Assembly: GCA_943912855.1 (NCBI GenBank)
Contig: CALTVC010000001.1
Location: 496,001-560,000 of the forward strand
Reading direction: 5' to 3'
DNA from: an uncultured Flavobacterium sp.
GTDB taxonomy: Bacteria > Bacteroidota > Bacteroidia > Flavobacteriales > Flavobacteriaceae
Length of the DNA stretch: 64,000 nt
Shown here one piece after another: positions 10,001-17,740 of the stretch. Each line of letters opens with the position of its first letter. Within the stretch, counting starts at the first letter, position 1. The notes under the pieces are model-generated. The model searched no databases. It was given only the letters and a program-made list of their open reading frames with translations, and was not told where the DNA came from. Position numbers and translations under genes: made by a program.

Positions 10001-10189
10001 AGTGGTGTAGGTGCTGTGGGTAACAGGAGTATAGGTATGGGTGCTGTGGGCGGTATGCTTGTAGGTACCATATTCGGGGTGTTTGTAATCCCTATCCTGT
10101 TTATCATCTTCCAGGGAATACAGGAGCGTATTTCGGGCAAACCGAAAGATGACACGCACCACGAAGACGAATCAATTGAGGCAGTGTAA
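7025..10189 (+). CDS. RND multidrug efflux pump, HAE1 (AcrB-like) inner-membrane subunit
   Basis: A 1054-residue pump of standard AcrB length. It begins MLKTFIERPVLSTVISI, has 12 transmembrane segments and two large periplasmic loops. The proton-relay Asp pair lies in IGIVVDDAIVVVEAV (Asp405 and Asp406), and the second-half helix-10 region has LIGLLAKNAILIVEFA. It works by proton-driven rotation within a trimer and exports hydrophobic or amphiphilic drugs, bile-salt-like compounds or solvents. Nine bases separate it from the adaptor gene and 17 from the outer-membrane channel, so the three are one transcript. Substrates cannot be named. Confidence 0.96.
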   Translation: MLKTFIERPVLSTVISILITILGILGLTSLPIEQYPEIAPPTVQVTATYTGANAETVLNSVVIPLEEQINGVEGMTYMTSSAANDGSANISVFFELGVDPDIAAVNVQNRVSRATPVLPQAVINTGVTTLKSQTSSLMFLSLYSENPEYDGTFVQNYAKINLVPKLQRVKGVGQVNVFGAKDYSMRIWIDPEKMASFNLTPADIQAALQEQNVEAAPGKFGENADGIYEYVIKYKGRLNKTEQYEKIVVKATGKGNFVHLGDVAKIELGAFNYGQKNFGMGKDGVAIGIFQTSGSNANEIIDEVNKILEEVKPTFPEGIKYVVPFDTKIFLDASIDKVIHTLVEAFILVFIVVFLFLQDVRSTLIPGIAVPVAIIGTFFFLNVFGFSINMLTLFAMILAIGIVVDDAIVVVEAVHAKLDEGEHDPKKATLSAMSEITGAIVSITLVMSAVFIPVSFLNGPSGVFYKQFAITLAVSIVISAVNALTLSPALCALFLKPHTDHGEHKKKGIKDRFFTAFNAGFDSMNNKYVGSLKRMAKRRWTTGVILVVFVGLTYWLFTTTPSGFIPNEDRGIIMSDITLPPGTTLEKTQLAVNQLDSILANHPLVEARMSVVGFSLLNRVNGGSYAFTIIKLKDWSHRKEKNQSVDAIVGELFAKTAGFKDARLLFFTPPSVNGFGTADGFEFKIQDTGDDDWATVSKVSNEFLAELGKRPEIQYAMTNFNPGFPQYQMDINVERAKDAGVTVSNIFNTMQGYYGGLYTTDFNRFGKQYRVMIQAEAGQRADENSINKIYVRNDKGQMVAISQFVSFKKIYGPEAVARFNMLKAVNVNGKSNAGYSSGDAIKAIQEVAAQHLPKTYTYEFSGMTREEIIAGNQAAGVFLLSLIFVYFLLSAQYESYIVPLSVLLSLPVGIAGAIGFVKLAGLENNIYFQVALIMLIGLLAKNAILIVEFAMQRRKHGLGLVEAAIEGAQARLRPILMTSFAFIFGLMPLALASGVGAVGNRSIGMGAVGGMLVGTIFGVFVIPILFIIFQGIQERISGKPKDDTHHEDESIEAV

Positions 10190-10206
10190 TTAAGCTGAAA
10201 ATCATC

Positions 10207-11604
10207 ATGAAAAACAAAGTATATAAAATAGTTTTGGTGGCCACTGTTGGGGTTATGCTACAGTCGTGCTTTACAGCAAAAGACTACAAGCGCCCTAACG
10301 TAAAAGCCGAAAACCTGTATCGTACCGAAGCCGTAGCGCAAGACAGCACTTCGCTTGCCGATATAAAGTGGGATAAGATGTTTACCGACCCTATCCTTCA
10401 GGAACATATTAAAAAAGGTCTTCAGAATAACTTTGACACCCGCATAGCGATACAAAACATCGTGTCTTCTGAGGCATACCTAAAACAAGGTAAGGCTACG
10501 TTCTTCCCTACTCTTAGCGGTACGGGCAGCTGGCAACACCAGCAACTGGCTAAGAACAGTCAGTTCGGGTCGTTCTTTAGCGGGTCAATAGACACCTATT
10601 TACTTACTGCCAACCTTAGTTGGGAAGCAGACATTTGGGGTAAAATACGCAGTAATAAACGTGCGTACAACGCTACCTACCTGCAAACCATAGCCGCTAA
10701 CCAAACCATTAAGACTACGATTATAGCCAATGTGGCTTCTATGTACTATCAGTTGCTTGCGCTTGATGAGCAGCTCAAAGTAGCTGAAAACACGTTGCAA
10801 AATCGTGTGGAAAGCATAGAAACCATTAAGGCGCTAATGAATGCCGGTAGTGCTAATGAGGTGGCGGTAAAACAAACAGAAGCACAAAAGTACGCTACCG
10901 AGATTACCATTGCCGACCTTAAGAACAGCATTACGCTAACCGAAAACGGTCTTAGCCTTTTATTGGGTGAAGCGCCTCATAAAATAGAGCGCAGCACATT
11001 TGCGGCACAGCAGGTAAACCCTGAAATGAAACTGGGCTACTCGGCATCGTTGCTAAAAAACAGGCCTGACGTAATCAGTGCGGAATACGGACTTGTAAAC
11101 GCTTTTGAACTTACCAATGTGGCCCGCAGCGCGTTTTATCCGTCGCTAACCATTACGGCACAGGGCGGTTTACAGAGTGTGGATCTAAAGACATGGTTCA
11201 GTACCAACTCGCTTTTTGCAACCATACTTACCGGTCTTACCCAGCCAATATTTAACCAGAGGCAAATACGTACCAAGTATGAGGCAGCTAAGGCTTCTCA
11301 GGAAATAGCGTACGTAAAGTTTGAACAGTCTATAGTTACCGCAAGCCGTGAGGTAAGCGATGCCCTTGCAAACTACAAAAATGCAGAGGAGAAAATAGGC
11401 CTGTATGAACAACAGACCGATGCACTGAAAAAAGCCGCGGACTATAGCGATGAGCTATTAAACTACGGTATGGTAAATTACCTTGAAGTACTAACCGCTA
11501 AGGCAAACGCGCTAAACAGCGAACTAAGCCTTATCGATATGAAATACAAAAAACTTTCGGCTACCATTACGCTATACAAAGCATTGGGTGGCGGCTGGAA
11601 GTAA
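10207..11604 (+). CDS. Outer-membrane efflux channel, TolC/OprM (NodT) family
   Basis: A 465-residue lipoprotein with lipobox MLQSC (Cys21). It contains two outer-membrane-factor repeats with the characteristic helical hairpins and the NodT-family features: SWEADIWGKIRSNKRA in the first half, LLKNRPDVISAEYGL at the repeat junction, and NPEMKLGYSASL before it. It forms the trimeric outer-membrane duct of the RND complex. The codon before its ATG has the same aaatcatc context as the adaptor gene. A strong terminator follows at 11662, closing the regulator-adaptor-pump-channel operon. Confidence 0.95.
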   Translation: MKNKVYKIVLVATVGVMLQSCFTAKDYKRPNVKAENLYRTEAVAQDSTSLADIKWDKMFTDPILQEHIKKGLQNNFDTRIAIQNIVSSEAYLKQGKATFFPTLSGTGSWQHQQLAKNSQFGSFFSGSIDTYLLTANLSWEADIWGKIRSNKRAYNATYLQTIAANQTIKTTIIANVASMYYQLLALDEQLKVAENTLQNRVESIETIKALMNAGSANEVAVKQTEAQKYATEITIADLKNSITLTENGLSLLLGEAPHKIERSTFAAQQVNPEMKLGYSASLLKNRPDVISAEYGLVNAFELTNVARSAFYPSLTITAQGGLQSVDLKTWFSTNSLFATILTGLTQPIFNQRQIRTKYEAAKASQEIAYVKFEQSIVTASREVSDALANYKNAEEKIGLYEQQTDALKKAADYSDELLNYGMVNYLEVLTAKANALNSELSLIDMKYKKLSATITLYKALGGGWK

Positions 11605-11661
11605 CCGCTGATTTTAAGAGCAATCTTAATTTCATATAGATTAATTGTTTGTTTTATGTAT

Positions 11662-11698
11662 GCCGTCCGGAGCAGGAAACTGCCCCGGGCGGTTTTTT
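11662..11698 (+). terminator. Rho-independent terminator of the RND operon
   Basis: A GC-rich hairpin with GCCGTCCGG (11662-11670) pairing to CCGGGCGGT, an inner GCAG/CTGC stem with a GAAA loop, and a run of six T at 11693-11698. Confidence 0.9.
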
Positions 11699-11815
11699 AT
11701 TACTATAGTTTTGGAAAGTAACTAACATTAAATTTCTTACTGTTCGATTAAATTTTTTAACACTAAATACTAACATATGATAATTATTTATAATTTAGTC
11801 TTAAAATTTGCTCAA

Positions 11816-12328
11816 ATGAAAAAGAAATTAACATGGTTATTGCTATGGTGTCCCCTCATACACTATGGCCAGGCAGCCTTTGACATTGCCCGGAAGGGTA
11901 CGGTTGCCGAAATTGAAAAAATTTACTCCACAGACAAGGCATCTGTAAATGCGGTAGACAGCAACGGTAACAGTATGCTTATACTCGCCTGTTACCGCGG
12001 TAATACCGAAGTGGCAAAATACATTGCCTCAAAAACATCTGACATAAATTACAAGAACAAGCAGGGAACCGCCCTTATGGCCGCCGTTATGAATGGCGAT
12101 GCCGCATTGGTATCCTACCTGCTTCAGAAAGGTGCCAAGCCCGACATTGCGGAGGAGTCAGGCAAAACCGCGTTAATTTATGCCGTGTCTTTCGGGAAGA
12201 CAGCTTGTGCCAAAGCGCTGGTATCCGGCGGCGCCAACAAGAATATTAAGGATAACGAAGGTAAAACCGCGTTAGACTACGCACGTAACACCCAGATTAC
12301 CGAGCTTATTATTCTATTAGATCAATAA
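11816..12328 (+). CDS. Exported ankyrin-repeat protein
   Basis: A 170-residue protein with signal peptide MKKKLTWLLLWCPLIHYGQA, so it acts in the periplasm or outside. Four to five ankyrin repeats follow (for example DSNGNSMLILACYRGNTEVA, KQGTALMAAVMNGDAALVSY, SGKTALIYAVSFGKTACAKA, EGKTALDYAR). An in-frame start at 11777 would put 13 residues before the signal peptide and is less likely. Ankyrin repeats bind partner proteins, and in other bacteria small exported ankyrin proteins support periplasmic haem enzymes. It is 16 bases upstream of the DOMON gene, so it is probably the first gene of the envelope operon. Confidence 0.88.
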   Translation: MKKKLTWLLLWCPLIHYGQAAFDIARKGTVAEIEKIYSTDKASVNAVDSNGNSMLILACYRGNTEVAKYIASKTSDINYKNKQGTALMAAVMNGDAALVSYLLQKGAKPDIAEESGKTALIYAVSFGKTACAKALVSGGANKNIKDNEGKTALDYARNTQITELIILLDQ

Positions 12329-12344
12329 ACGTAAAAACTACTCT

Positions 12345-13115
12345 ATGAAAACTAAATTATTCACTGTTGTGGCTCTTGCAGCCACCACGTTTGCATTGGC
12401 GCAAACTAAATCTACCGGTGTTGTAACCACCGAGGGCATGACTATAAAAATCGACCTGGACGCGTCTACCAGCACCGTTACCTACACCCTTACAGGCCCA
12501 TCAAACAGATGGTTTGCCCTTGGTCTTAATGCTACATCTATGAGCACCAATAACCCGATTGACGTGGTACAGTACGGAACATCTTTACTGGATCGTGCCC
12601 TTACCGGTGGGCATAACGCTCCATCTACAGATCCTACAAACAACCTTACACTGGTAACAAACACGGTAAGTGGCACTACCCGCACCATTGTAGCCACAAG
12701 ACCATTCAGCACAGGTGACACCAGAGATTACACCTTTAATTTTGAAACCATTACATCGTTGAATATACTTTGGGCTGTAGGACCAAGCACAACGGTAAGC
12801 GCCCAACACGCCAGCAGAGGAACTACTACAGTTACATTCAGCACGGTTGCAGGTGTAGCATCTCCTACGCTGGAAAGCCTTGTGGTATATCCGGTTCCGG
12901 CAGCTAACCAAATAACCATTGGCAACAAAGCCGGTTTGCTTATCGATGCTGTAAACATATTCGACATTAACGCACGCCTTGTAAAAACCCTTACCCCGGC
13001 TACTTCGGCGGAAGCCACAACGATAGATATTTCGTCGTTAGAAACCGGCACTTACTTCATGGAAATAAGCGGTAACGGAAACAAAACCGTTAAGAAATTC
13101 AGCGTGAAACACTAA
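12345..13115 (+). CDS. Secreted DOMON-domain protein with T9SS type A sorting domain
   Basis: A 256-residue protein: signal peptide (cut after about ALAQ), a DOMON-like beta-sandwich at residues 25-165 with GPSNRWFALGLNATSM and the AQHASRGTTTVTF segment (the H-x-x-RG pattern seen in DOMON domains), then a T9SS C-terminal domain at about 178-256 (LVVYPVPAANQITI, LETGTYFMEISG, KKFSVKH). DOMON domains bind haem or sugars and often take part in electron transfer. The sorting domain sends the protein through the type IX system to the cell surface or medium. It overlaps the next start codon by one base, which suggests translational coupling. Confidence 0.85.
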   Translation: MKTKLFTVVALAATTFALAQTKSTGVVTTEGMTIKIDLDASTSTVTYTLTGPSNRWFALGLNATSMSTNNPIDVVQYGTSLLDRALTGGHNAPSTDPTNNLTLVTNTVSGTTRTIVATRPFSTGDTRDYTFNFETITSLNILWAVGPSTTVSAQHASRGTTTVTFSTVAGVASPTLESLVVYPVPAANQITIGNKAGLLIDAVNIFDINARLVKTLTPATSAEATTIDISSLETGTYFMEISGNGNKTVKKFSVKH

Positions 13116-13516
13116 TGGGTAAAAAACTTAAAATAACATTGGGTATACTGGTCATCATTGCTGTAGCGGCTTTTGCAGGCTACAAGTACGTGATGACCGG
13201 CGGTGCCCGCCATGTAAAAGACGAAGACGCATCCTACACCCTCACTGCCGAACAGCTTGCCAAAGAATTTAGCGAAAACGAACCTTCAGCATCTGCAAAG
13301 TACCTCAACAAAGCCATAGCTGTTTCGGGTACTGTAACTGCAAGCGATAACGGAACAGCCACGCTAAACGGGCAGGTAATTTGCACACTCCATGACTCCA
13401 CAGATTTGGCAGGCGGGCAAAATTCGAATGTAGTACTAAAAGGACGTGTAGTAGGCTACGACGACCTGATGCAGGAAGTTCGCCTGGACGAATGCTCTAT
13501 TACTGAAACTAAATAA
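13115..13516 (+). CDS. Membrane-anchored OB-fold protein (tRNA_anti-like family)
   Basis: A 133-residue protein with an N-terminal hydrophobic anchor (LKITLGILVIIAVAAFAGYKYV, split here by function as one transmembrane helix at residues 5-26) and a soluble domain. The latter shows the pattern of the Bacteroidota OB-fold group: LTAEQLAKEFSENEPSASAK, YLNKAIAVSGTV, ATLNGQVICTLHD, VVLKGRVVGYDDLMQEVRLD, ECSI. Its start ATG overlaps the stop of the DOMON gene. I do not know a biochemical function for the group. In this operon it would face the periplasm and could be an assembly or scaffolding factor. Confidence 0.8.
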   Translation: MGKKLKITLGILVIIAVAAFAGYKYVMTGGARHVKDEDASYTLTAEQLAKEFSENEPSASAKYLNKAIAVSGTVTASDNGTATLNGQVICTLHDSTDLAGGQNSNVVLKGRVVGYDDLMQEVRLDECSITETK

Positions 13517-13530
13517 CACAGACACTTACC

Positions 13531-14388
13531 ATGAAATATATAAAAGTAGTACTGGTTGCACTCCTTATGTGCAGTAGTGCTTACGCGCAAGATGATTTGC
13601 TGAAAGAGCTGGATAGCACATGGGCATCTAAACCCAGTACCTCTAATGCCTTTAAAGGATTACAGATATGTAGCATGCAATCTACAAAAGTAGCAGCCAA
13701 GAAAGAGTTTTATGCTGTAGTATCGCACCGATTTGGCGATTTGCAACACGGCTTTGACAACTTCTTCGGGATGGACAACGCACTCACAAAAATCGGGGTG
13801 ATTTACGGACTTACTGATTGGCTTTCGGTAGCAGGTTCAAGGCATACATACAACAAAACATACGAGCTTGCTGCTAAGTACCGCCTTGCCCTGCAAAAAG
13901 AAGGCGCAAGCCCTGTGACCATTGTAGGCTACAATACCTGGGACATTAACAGCGAACTTGAAAAAGAATTGTATCCTAACCTGAAGTCTACCGATCGTTT
14001 TGCGTTTAGTACGCAACTCCTTATTTCAAGGAAATTCAGTGAAAGCGTATCGGCAGAAATAGCACCGGTATACATCCACAAAAACCTGTATGAACCGTTG
14101 TACGAAGAAAAAGACCAGTTTCTTGTAGCAGCAGGCGGCAGGTGCAAAATTACCAAGCGCATGAGCATTAACCTGGAATATGCCGCGAGGGTAAACACGC
14201 CGGAAAGCACTACGCTGTACAAAAACCCGCTTACTTTCGGGCTGGACATAGAAACCGGAGGGCACATTTTTCAGCTTGTATTCAGCAACAGCCAGCCTAT
14301 GAACGATGTATCGTATTATACCAATGCCGCGGGTAACTGGGGTAAAGGAAGTGCTTACTTCGGGTTTAACATGTACAGGGTATTCTAA
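13531..14388 (+). CDS. DUF5777-like outer-membrane beta-barrel protein
   Basis: A 285-residue protein with a signal peptide (MKYIKVVLVALLMCSSAYAQ). The mature part alternates hydrophobic and polar residues as in an outer-membrane barrel, with motifs I associate with the DUF5777 family: FYAVVSHRFGDLQHGFDNFF, GLTDWLSVAGSRHTYNKTYE, and the C-terminal SAYFGFNMYRVF ending in an aromatic residue, as is usual for barrel insertion. There are no cofactor motifs. It is placed between the OB-fold and cytochrome genes with 14- and 20-base gaps. A pore or docking platform for the cytochrome is a reasonable inference, not shown by sequence. Confidence 0.8.
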   Translation: MKYIKVVLVALLMCSSAYAQDDLLKELDSTWASKPSTSNAFKGLQICSMQSTKVAAKKEFYAVVSHRFGDLQHGFDNFFGMDNALTKIGVIYGLTDWLSVAGSRHTYNKTYELAAKYRLALQKEGASPVTIVGYNTWDINSELEKELYPNLKSTDRFAFSTQLLISRKFSESVSAEIAPVYIHKNLYEPLYEEKDQFLVAAGGRCKITKRMSINLEYAARVNTPESTTLYKNPLTFGLDIETGGHIFQLVFSNSQPMNDVSYYTNAAGNWGKGSAYFGFNMYRVF

Positions 14389-14408
14389 CACTTAAAATTG
14401 CCAGAAAA

Positions 14409-14777
14409 ATGAAATCAAAAAACATAATGATATGGGGTGTGGCACTAAGTGTAGTTACTGCTATTGCCACTCTTTTTGCATCGTGCGATTCGCATACGTA
14501 TGAAGAAGCCGCAGGTGTGGTTGCTAATCCGGTTTATACCACTAACATAAGACCCATAGTACAAAACAACTGTATTAGTTGCCATAGCGAACAAAACGGG
14601 CAAACTCCTTATTTTGAAACCTATACCCAGTTTAAGGAACAAACCCTTAACGGCAATGTGATTTGCCGTATAGACGACCAGTCTTGCGGGAGCGTAATGC
14701 CACAAGCCGGGCGTATGCCACAGGTAAACATAGACCTTATAAAAACGTGGGCGGCTAACGGTTGCCCTGAACAATAA
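14409..14777 (+). CDS. Monohaem c-type cytochrome lipoprotein
   Basis: A 122-residue lipoprotein with lipobox LFASC (Cys26) and a single haem c attachment site CISCH at residues 55-59 within IRPIVQNNCISCHSEQNG. A Met in GRMPQVNIDLIKTWAANGCPEQ near the end is a likely distal ligand, in the position usual for short cytochromes of this type. Two further Cys pairs (VICRIDDQSCGSV) might form a disulphide. It would be attached by lipid to the inner or outer membrane. It is 20 bases after the barrel gene and 14 before the YceI gene. Confidence 0.88.
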   Translation: MKSKNIMIWGVALSVVTAIATLFASCDSHTYEEAAGVVANPVYTTNIRPIVQNNCISCHSEQNGQTPYFETYTQFKEQTLNGNVICRIDDQSCGSVMPQAGRMPQVNIDLIKTWAANGCPEQ

Positions 14778-14791
14778 AATTTGCACTACTT

Positions 14792-15331
14792 ATGAAAAAG
14801 ACATTCATTGCCCTGAGCGCATTGTTATTTAGCTATGGCGCAGTGGCACAAAAAGCCATAACACGCAGTGGCGAAATAAAATTTGAAGCCAGCATGCCCG
14901 CCCTGGAAGAAGTGGCTGCTACAAACAGTACGGTTTCGGCAGTGCTGGATAAAAGTAACGGAGACATAGCATTTCTGGTACTGGTAAAAGGGTTTAAGTT
15001 TAAGGCGCCCTTGATGGAAGAACACTTTAACGAAAACTATATGGAGAGCGACAAGTATCCTAAGGCTACGTTTAAAGGCAAAATTATTGGCTTTGACAAA
15101 AATGCCACTACCGAAAAGACGTATGATGTAGAAGGCGACCTAACCATACACAATGTTACCAAAAAGGTGAAACAGAAAATAACCCTTAAACCTTCAGGGA
15201 AAGACACCAATGCTACGTTTGCTTTTACTGTAAAACCGCAGGATTACAACATAGCCATACCTGCTTTGGTAAAAAATAAAATTGCCGAAAACGTAAAGGT
15301 AAACGGTAAGTTTTCACTTGCTGAAAAATAA
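14792..15331 (+). CDS. YceI-family periplasmic lipocalin-like protein
   Basis: A 179-residue protein with signal peptide and an extended beta-barrel of the YceI family. Visible features are SGEIKFEASMPALEEVAATN, the EEHFNENYMESDKYPKATFK segment and YDVEGDLTIHNVTKKVKQ, all standard YceI landmarks. YceI proteins bind polyisoprenoid chains such as quinones in a hydrophobic cavity. As the last gene of the operon (terminator at 15351) next to a cytochrome c and a DOMON protein, it points to quinone or isoprenoid handling in the envelope. Confidence 0.92.
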   Translation: MKKTFIALSALLFSYGAVAQKAITRSGEIKFEASMPALEEVAATNSTVSAVLDKSNGDIAFLVLVKGFKFKAPLMEEHFNENYMESDKYPKATFKGKIIGFDKNATTEKTYDVEGDLTIHNVTKKVKQKITLKPSGKDTNATFAFTVKPQDYNIAIPALVKNKIAENVKVNGKFSLAEK

Positions 15332-15350
15332 TAATCACTCCCTTACTGAA

Positions 15351-15380
15351 AGCCCTGCCATAGCGCAGGGCTTTTTGTTT
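15351..15380 (+). terminator. Rho-independent terminator of the DOMON-YceI operon
   Basis: AGCCCTGC (15351-15358) pairs with GCAGGGCT (15365-15372) across a six-base loop, with T residues after it. Confidence 0.9.
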
Positions 15381-15446
15381 AAAACTATTTTCTTAAACAT
15401 AAGATTATTTTCTTCTAAAATAAATTACCTTGCGCAGGCAAAAGGT

Positions 15447-16502
15447 ATGACCATGAAGAAGGAAATCAAAGGCCAGGGCGCCGTACAAAACATTCACAAC
15501 CATTTTATAAAGCATCGCTATGAAAAATCCATTTATGATGATGATTTTGAAGAAACCGTTGCAAAAACAGAGATATTAGAGGTATTCCCTAAGACCATAG
15601 TAAACGTGGTAAAGAGCCCTGACCTGCCCATGATGTACAGCATGAATCCGTACCAGGGTTGTGAGCACGGGTGCGCGTATTGTTTTGCACGCCCCACGCA
15701 CGAATACTGGGGTTATAGCGCGGGTGTTGATTTTGAGCGGAAGATTATGGTAAAGAAAAACGCGCCACAACTATTAGAGCAGTTCTTTAAAAAGCGTGGT
15801 TATAAACCCGAACCTATTTTGCTTTCGGGCAATACCGACTGTTACCAGCCCATAGAGCGCAAACTGGAAATAACCCGTAACATACTGAAGGTATTTTTAG
15901 ACTATAGGCATCCGGTGCATATCCTTACCAAAAACGCACTGGTAACCCGCGACATAGACATCATAGCCCAACTCGCGGAGAAAAACCTAGCAAGTGTATC
16001 GCTAAGTATTCCTACCATAAACGAGGAACTACGCCGTAAGCTGGAACCCCGAACCTCATCGGTTAACAATAAGCTTCAGGCAATTGAGAATCTTACCGCT
16101 AACGGTATCCCTGTAAACGTTATGGTAGCCCCCATAATACCGGGGCTGAACAGCATGGAAATACTCAACACCCTGAAGGTTATAAAAGAGAAGGGCGCGC
16201 TTAGTTTTGGGTATACTTTGGTCAGGTTAAATGATACGGTAGAACCTGTATTCCGCGACTGGCTGGAGGAGCATTACCCTGACCGAAAAGATAAAGTACT
16301 CCACCACATAGAAAGCATGCACGGTGGTAAGCTGGGTGAAAAAGCATTCTTTAAACGACGCAAAGGCGAAGGCAACATTGCCGAAATGATACACACCACC
16401 TTTAGGGTAGGACGGCAAAAGTATTTCCCGGAAGGTGATTTCCCTGAATTGCATACCGACCTTTTTGATGGTACCAAAGGTGAGCAATTGCGGTTGTTTT
16501 AA
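15447..16502 (+). CDS. PA0069-family radical SAM protein (spore photoproduct lyase-like)
   Basis: A protein of about 351 residues with the radical SAM cluster motif CEHGCAYC in PYQGCEHGCAYCFARP, which binds a 4Fe-4S cluster and S-adenosylmethionine. Other family marks are SGNTDCYQPIERKLEITR, LTKNALVTRD, SIPTINEELRRKLEPRTS and VMVAPIIPGLNS. The C-terminus HTDLFDGTKGEQLRLF is typical of this group. The reading frame extends upstream to 15318 but would run through the terminator, so the start is 15447, or 15453 (ATGAAG). The reaction is not established for this family. It could act in DNA or nucleotide repair, as suggested by its relation to spore photoproduct lyase. Confidence 0.9.
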   Translation: MTMKKEIKGQGAVQNIHNHFIKHRYEKSIYDDDFEETVAKTEILEVFPKTIVNVVKSPDLPMMYSMNPYQGCEHGCAYCFARPTHEYWGYSAGVDFERKIMVKKNAPQLLEQFFKKRGYKPEPILLSGNTDCYQPIERKLEITRNILKVFLDYRHPVHILTKNALVTRDIDIIAQLAEKNLASVSLSIPTINEELRRKLEPRTSSVNNKLQAIENLTANGIPVNVMVAPIIPGLNSMEILNTLKVIKEKGALSFGYTLVRLNDTVEPVFRDWLEEHYPDRKDKVLHHIESMHGGKLGEKAFFKRRKGEGNIAEMIHTTFRVGRQKYFPEGDFPELHTDLFDGTKGEQLRLF

Positions 16503-16558
16503 AAAAGTGGCTCAGTATTTGTAAGTAAATAATAGCCAATTATTAAAGCCGAATCACC

Positions 16559-17068
16559 ATGAAAAAGCTATTCTTACTACTGTTTACCGTTATGTTATTT
16601 GCATCGTGCTCCAGCGATGACGATGCCGTTGCAACAACAAGTGTACAAAACAGGGCTACATTCCGTATTAACGGAGAGCCGGTATATATAGAAAACTTTG
16701 AGGAAGCAGATCTTACCAATAGTGCCAACCAGAAAATTGGTAAGGTGGTACACGGGTATAACACCTATGAAGACGAAACACTTTTTAAGAAATATCAGCT
16801 AAATATGTATCTGGTAGGTCCTAACGAGGTAGGCAATTACCACATTAGTGGCATAGAAGTATACATACCTGATACTCCTGTAAACCAAAACTACTCATCT
16901 ACCGAATATAAAAACTGGGCAGAAAGCACTCCGCAACTCGCTATGGAGTATGACCTGAGGTTTCCACCAAACAGGGTTAAAGGTACATTCTCGGCAGAGT
17001 TGAGCTCATCTGTAGACGAAGCTACCCTAACCGATGGCATTATAGAATATACTTTTAAGAAGAAATAA
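16559..17068 (+). CDS. Putative surface lipoprotein of unknown function
   Basis: A 169-residue lipoprotein with lipobox LFASC (Cys17) followed by SSDDD. Acidic residues just after the Cys resemble the lipoprotein export signal that moves lipoproteins to the cell surface in Flavobacterium and Capnocytophaga, so surface exposure is inferred. The remainder (FRINGEPVYIENFEEADL, then YQLNMYLVGPNEVGNYHISG, ending GIIEYTFKKK) looks all-beta. I do not recognise the domain. It begins 57 bases after the radical SAM gene and converges with the TfoX-like gene, leaving only three bases between stop codons. Confidence 0.75.
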   Translation: MKKLFLLLFTVMLFASCSSDDDAVATTSVQNRATFRINGEPVYIENFEEADLTNSANQKIGKVVHGYNTYEDETLFKKYQLNMYLVGPNEVGNYHISGIEVYIPDTPVNQNYSSTEYKNWAESTPQLAMEYDLRFPPNRVKGTFSAELSSSVDEATLTDGIIEYTFKKK

Positions 17069-17071
17069 CAC

Positions 17072-17428
17072 CTATTTTTTACTCGCTTTGGCAAACGGGT
17101 TATAATCAAGGCAGAGCTGTATAAAACGGTTCAGATCGCGCGCGGAAGTAAATGCCTCTTCTTCCACATATACGTAACCTTTCATCTTTTTACCGGTAAA
17201 GTCCATTGGGGTAACACCGTCTTCCTTAATAACCACTTCGTAATCTTCGGGGCTAAGGCGACACATAAGACGGTCGGCTTTGGTAGATTTTTCAATTTTA
17301 CAGGCACACAGCATCTTGTCGTCTACCATAAAGCAGATACCGCCAAACATGGCTTTTTCGTAGAAATTAGCCTGCTTTTGCTGTAGTATTTCGCGGATGC
17401 GCTGTATGGTGTGTTCGTTATAGGGCAT
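17072..17428 (-). CDS. TfoX/Sxy N-terminal-domain protein
   Basis: A 118-residue cytosolic protein matching the TfoX N-terminal domain: EKAMFGGICFMVDDKMLCAC, KADRLMCRLSPEDYE, PMDFTGKKMKGYVYV and RFIQLCLDYN. The domain was first found in the competence regulator TfoX/Sxy, but single-domain forms are common outside gammaproteobacteria and their role is unknown, so no competence function is claimed. A small membrane-protein gene is upstream on the same strand. Confidence 0.85.
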   Translation of the reverse strand: MPYNEHTIQRIREILQQKQANFYEKAMFGGICFMVDDKMLCACKIEKSTKADRLMCRLSPEDYEVVIKEDGVTPMDFTGKKMKGYVYVEEEAFTSARDLNRFIQLCLDYNPFAKASKK

Positions 17429-17457
17429 AGTTTGTATTAAGAATTAAGTACAAAGTA

Positions 17458-17658
17458 TTAAGATGGGCCGAGACCGTTGCGGCAACTAATTATTATAGCA
17501 ATAAACGCAAAAAACAAAGCTACAACTACAGCAACTAATATTGAAGTAAAAATTCTCAATACAATACTACAATCTTTTGTAGATTTAAAAACAATCAGAA
17601 ATAACGGAACAGGAATTATAAAAGCCGCATACCAAATTATTTCGCCGAGCAAATCCAT
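17458..17658 (-). CDS. Small two-helix membrane protein
   Basis: A 66-residue product starting MDLLGEIIWYAAFIIPVPLF with two hydrophobic helices (about residues 5-25 and 33-57). The frame is open to 17712, but that extension runs through the sod terminator at 17689-17714, so the ATG at 17658 is preferred. Composition is more AT-rich than its neighbours. No family is recognised, and a chance frame is possible. Confidence 0.45.
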   Translation of the reverse strand: MDLLGEIIWYAAFIIPVPLFLIVFKSTKDCSIVLRIFTSILVAVVVALFFAFIAIIISCRNGLGPS

Positions 17659-17688
17659 TAAATAAAATTTTGAAACCCAAATATAAAC

Positions 17689-17714
17689 AAAAAAACGGGC
17701 GCCTTTCAGCACCC
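17689..17714 (-). terminator. Terminator of the superoxide dismutase gene
   Basis: On the minus strand GGGTGC (17714-17709) pairs with GCGCCC (17702-17697) with one G-T pair, followed by seven T. It lies 27 bases after the sod stop. Confidence 0.7.
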
Positions 17715-17740
17715 ATTCTGTATCTCAAAATTAAAGAGAA

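Noticed and set aside
12345..13115. Plain sugar-binding surface protein reading of the DOMON gene
   Set aside because: The H-x-x-RG segment and the cytochrome and YceI neighbours favour haem, so sugar binding is kept only as an alternative.
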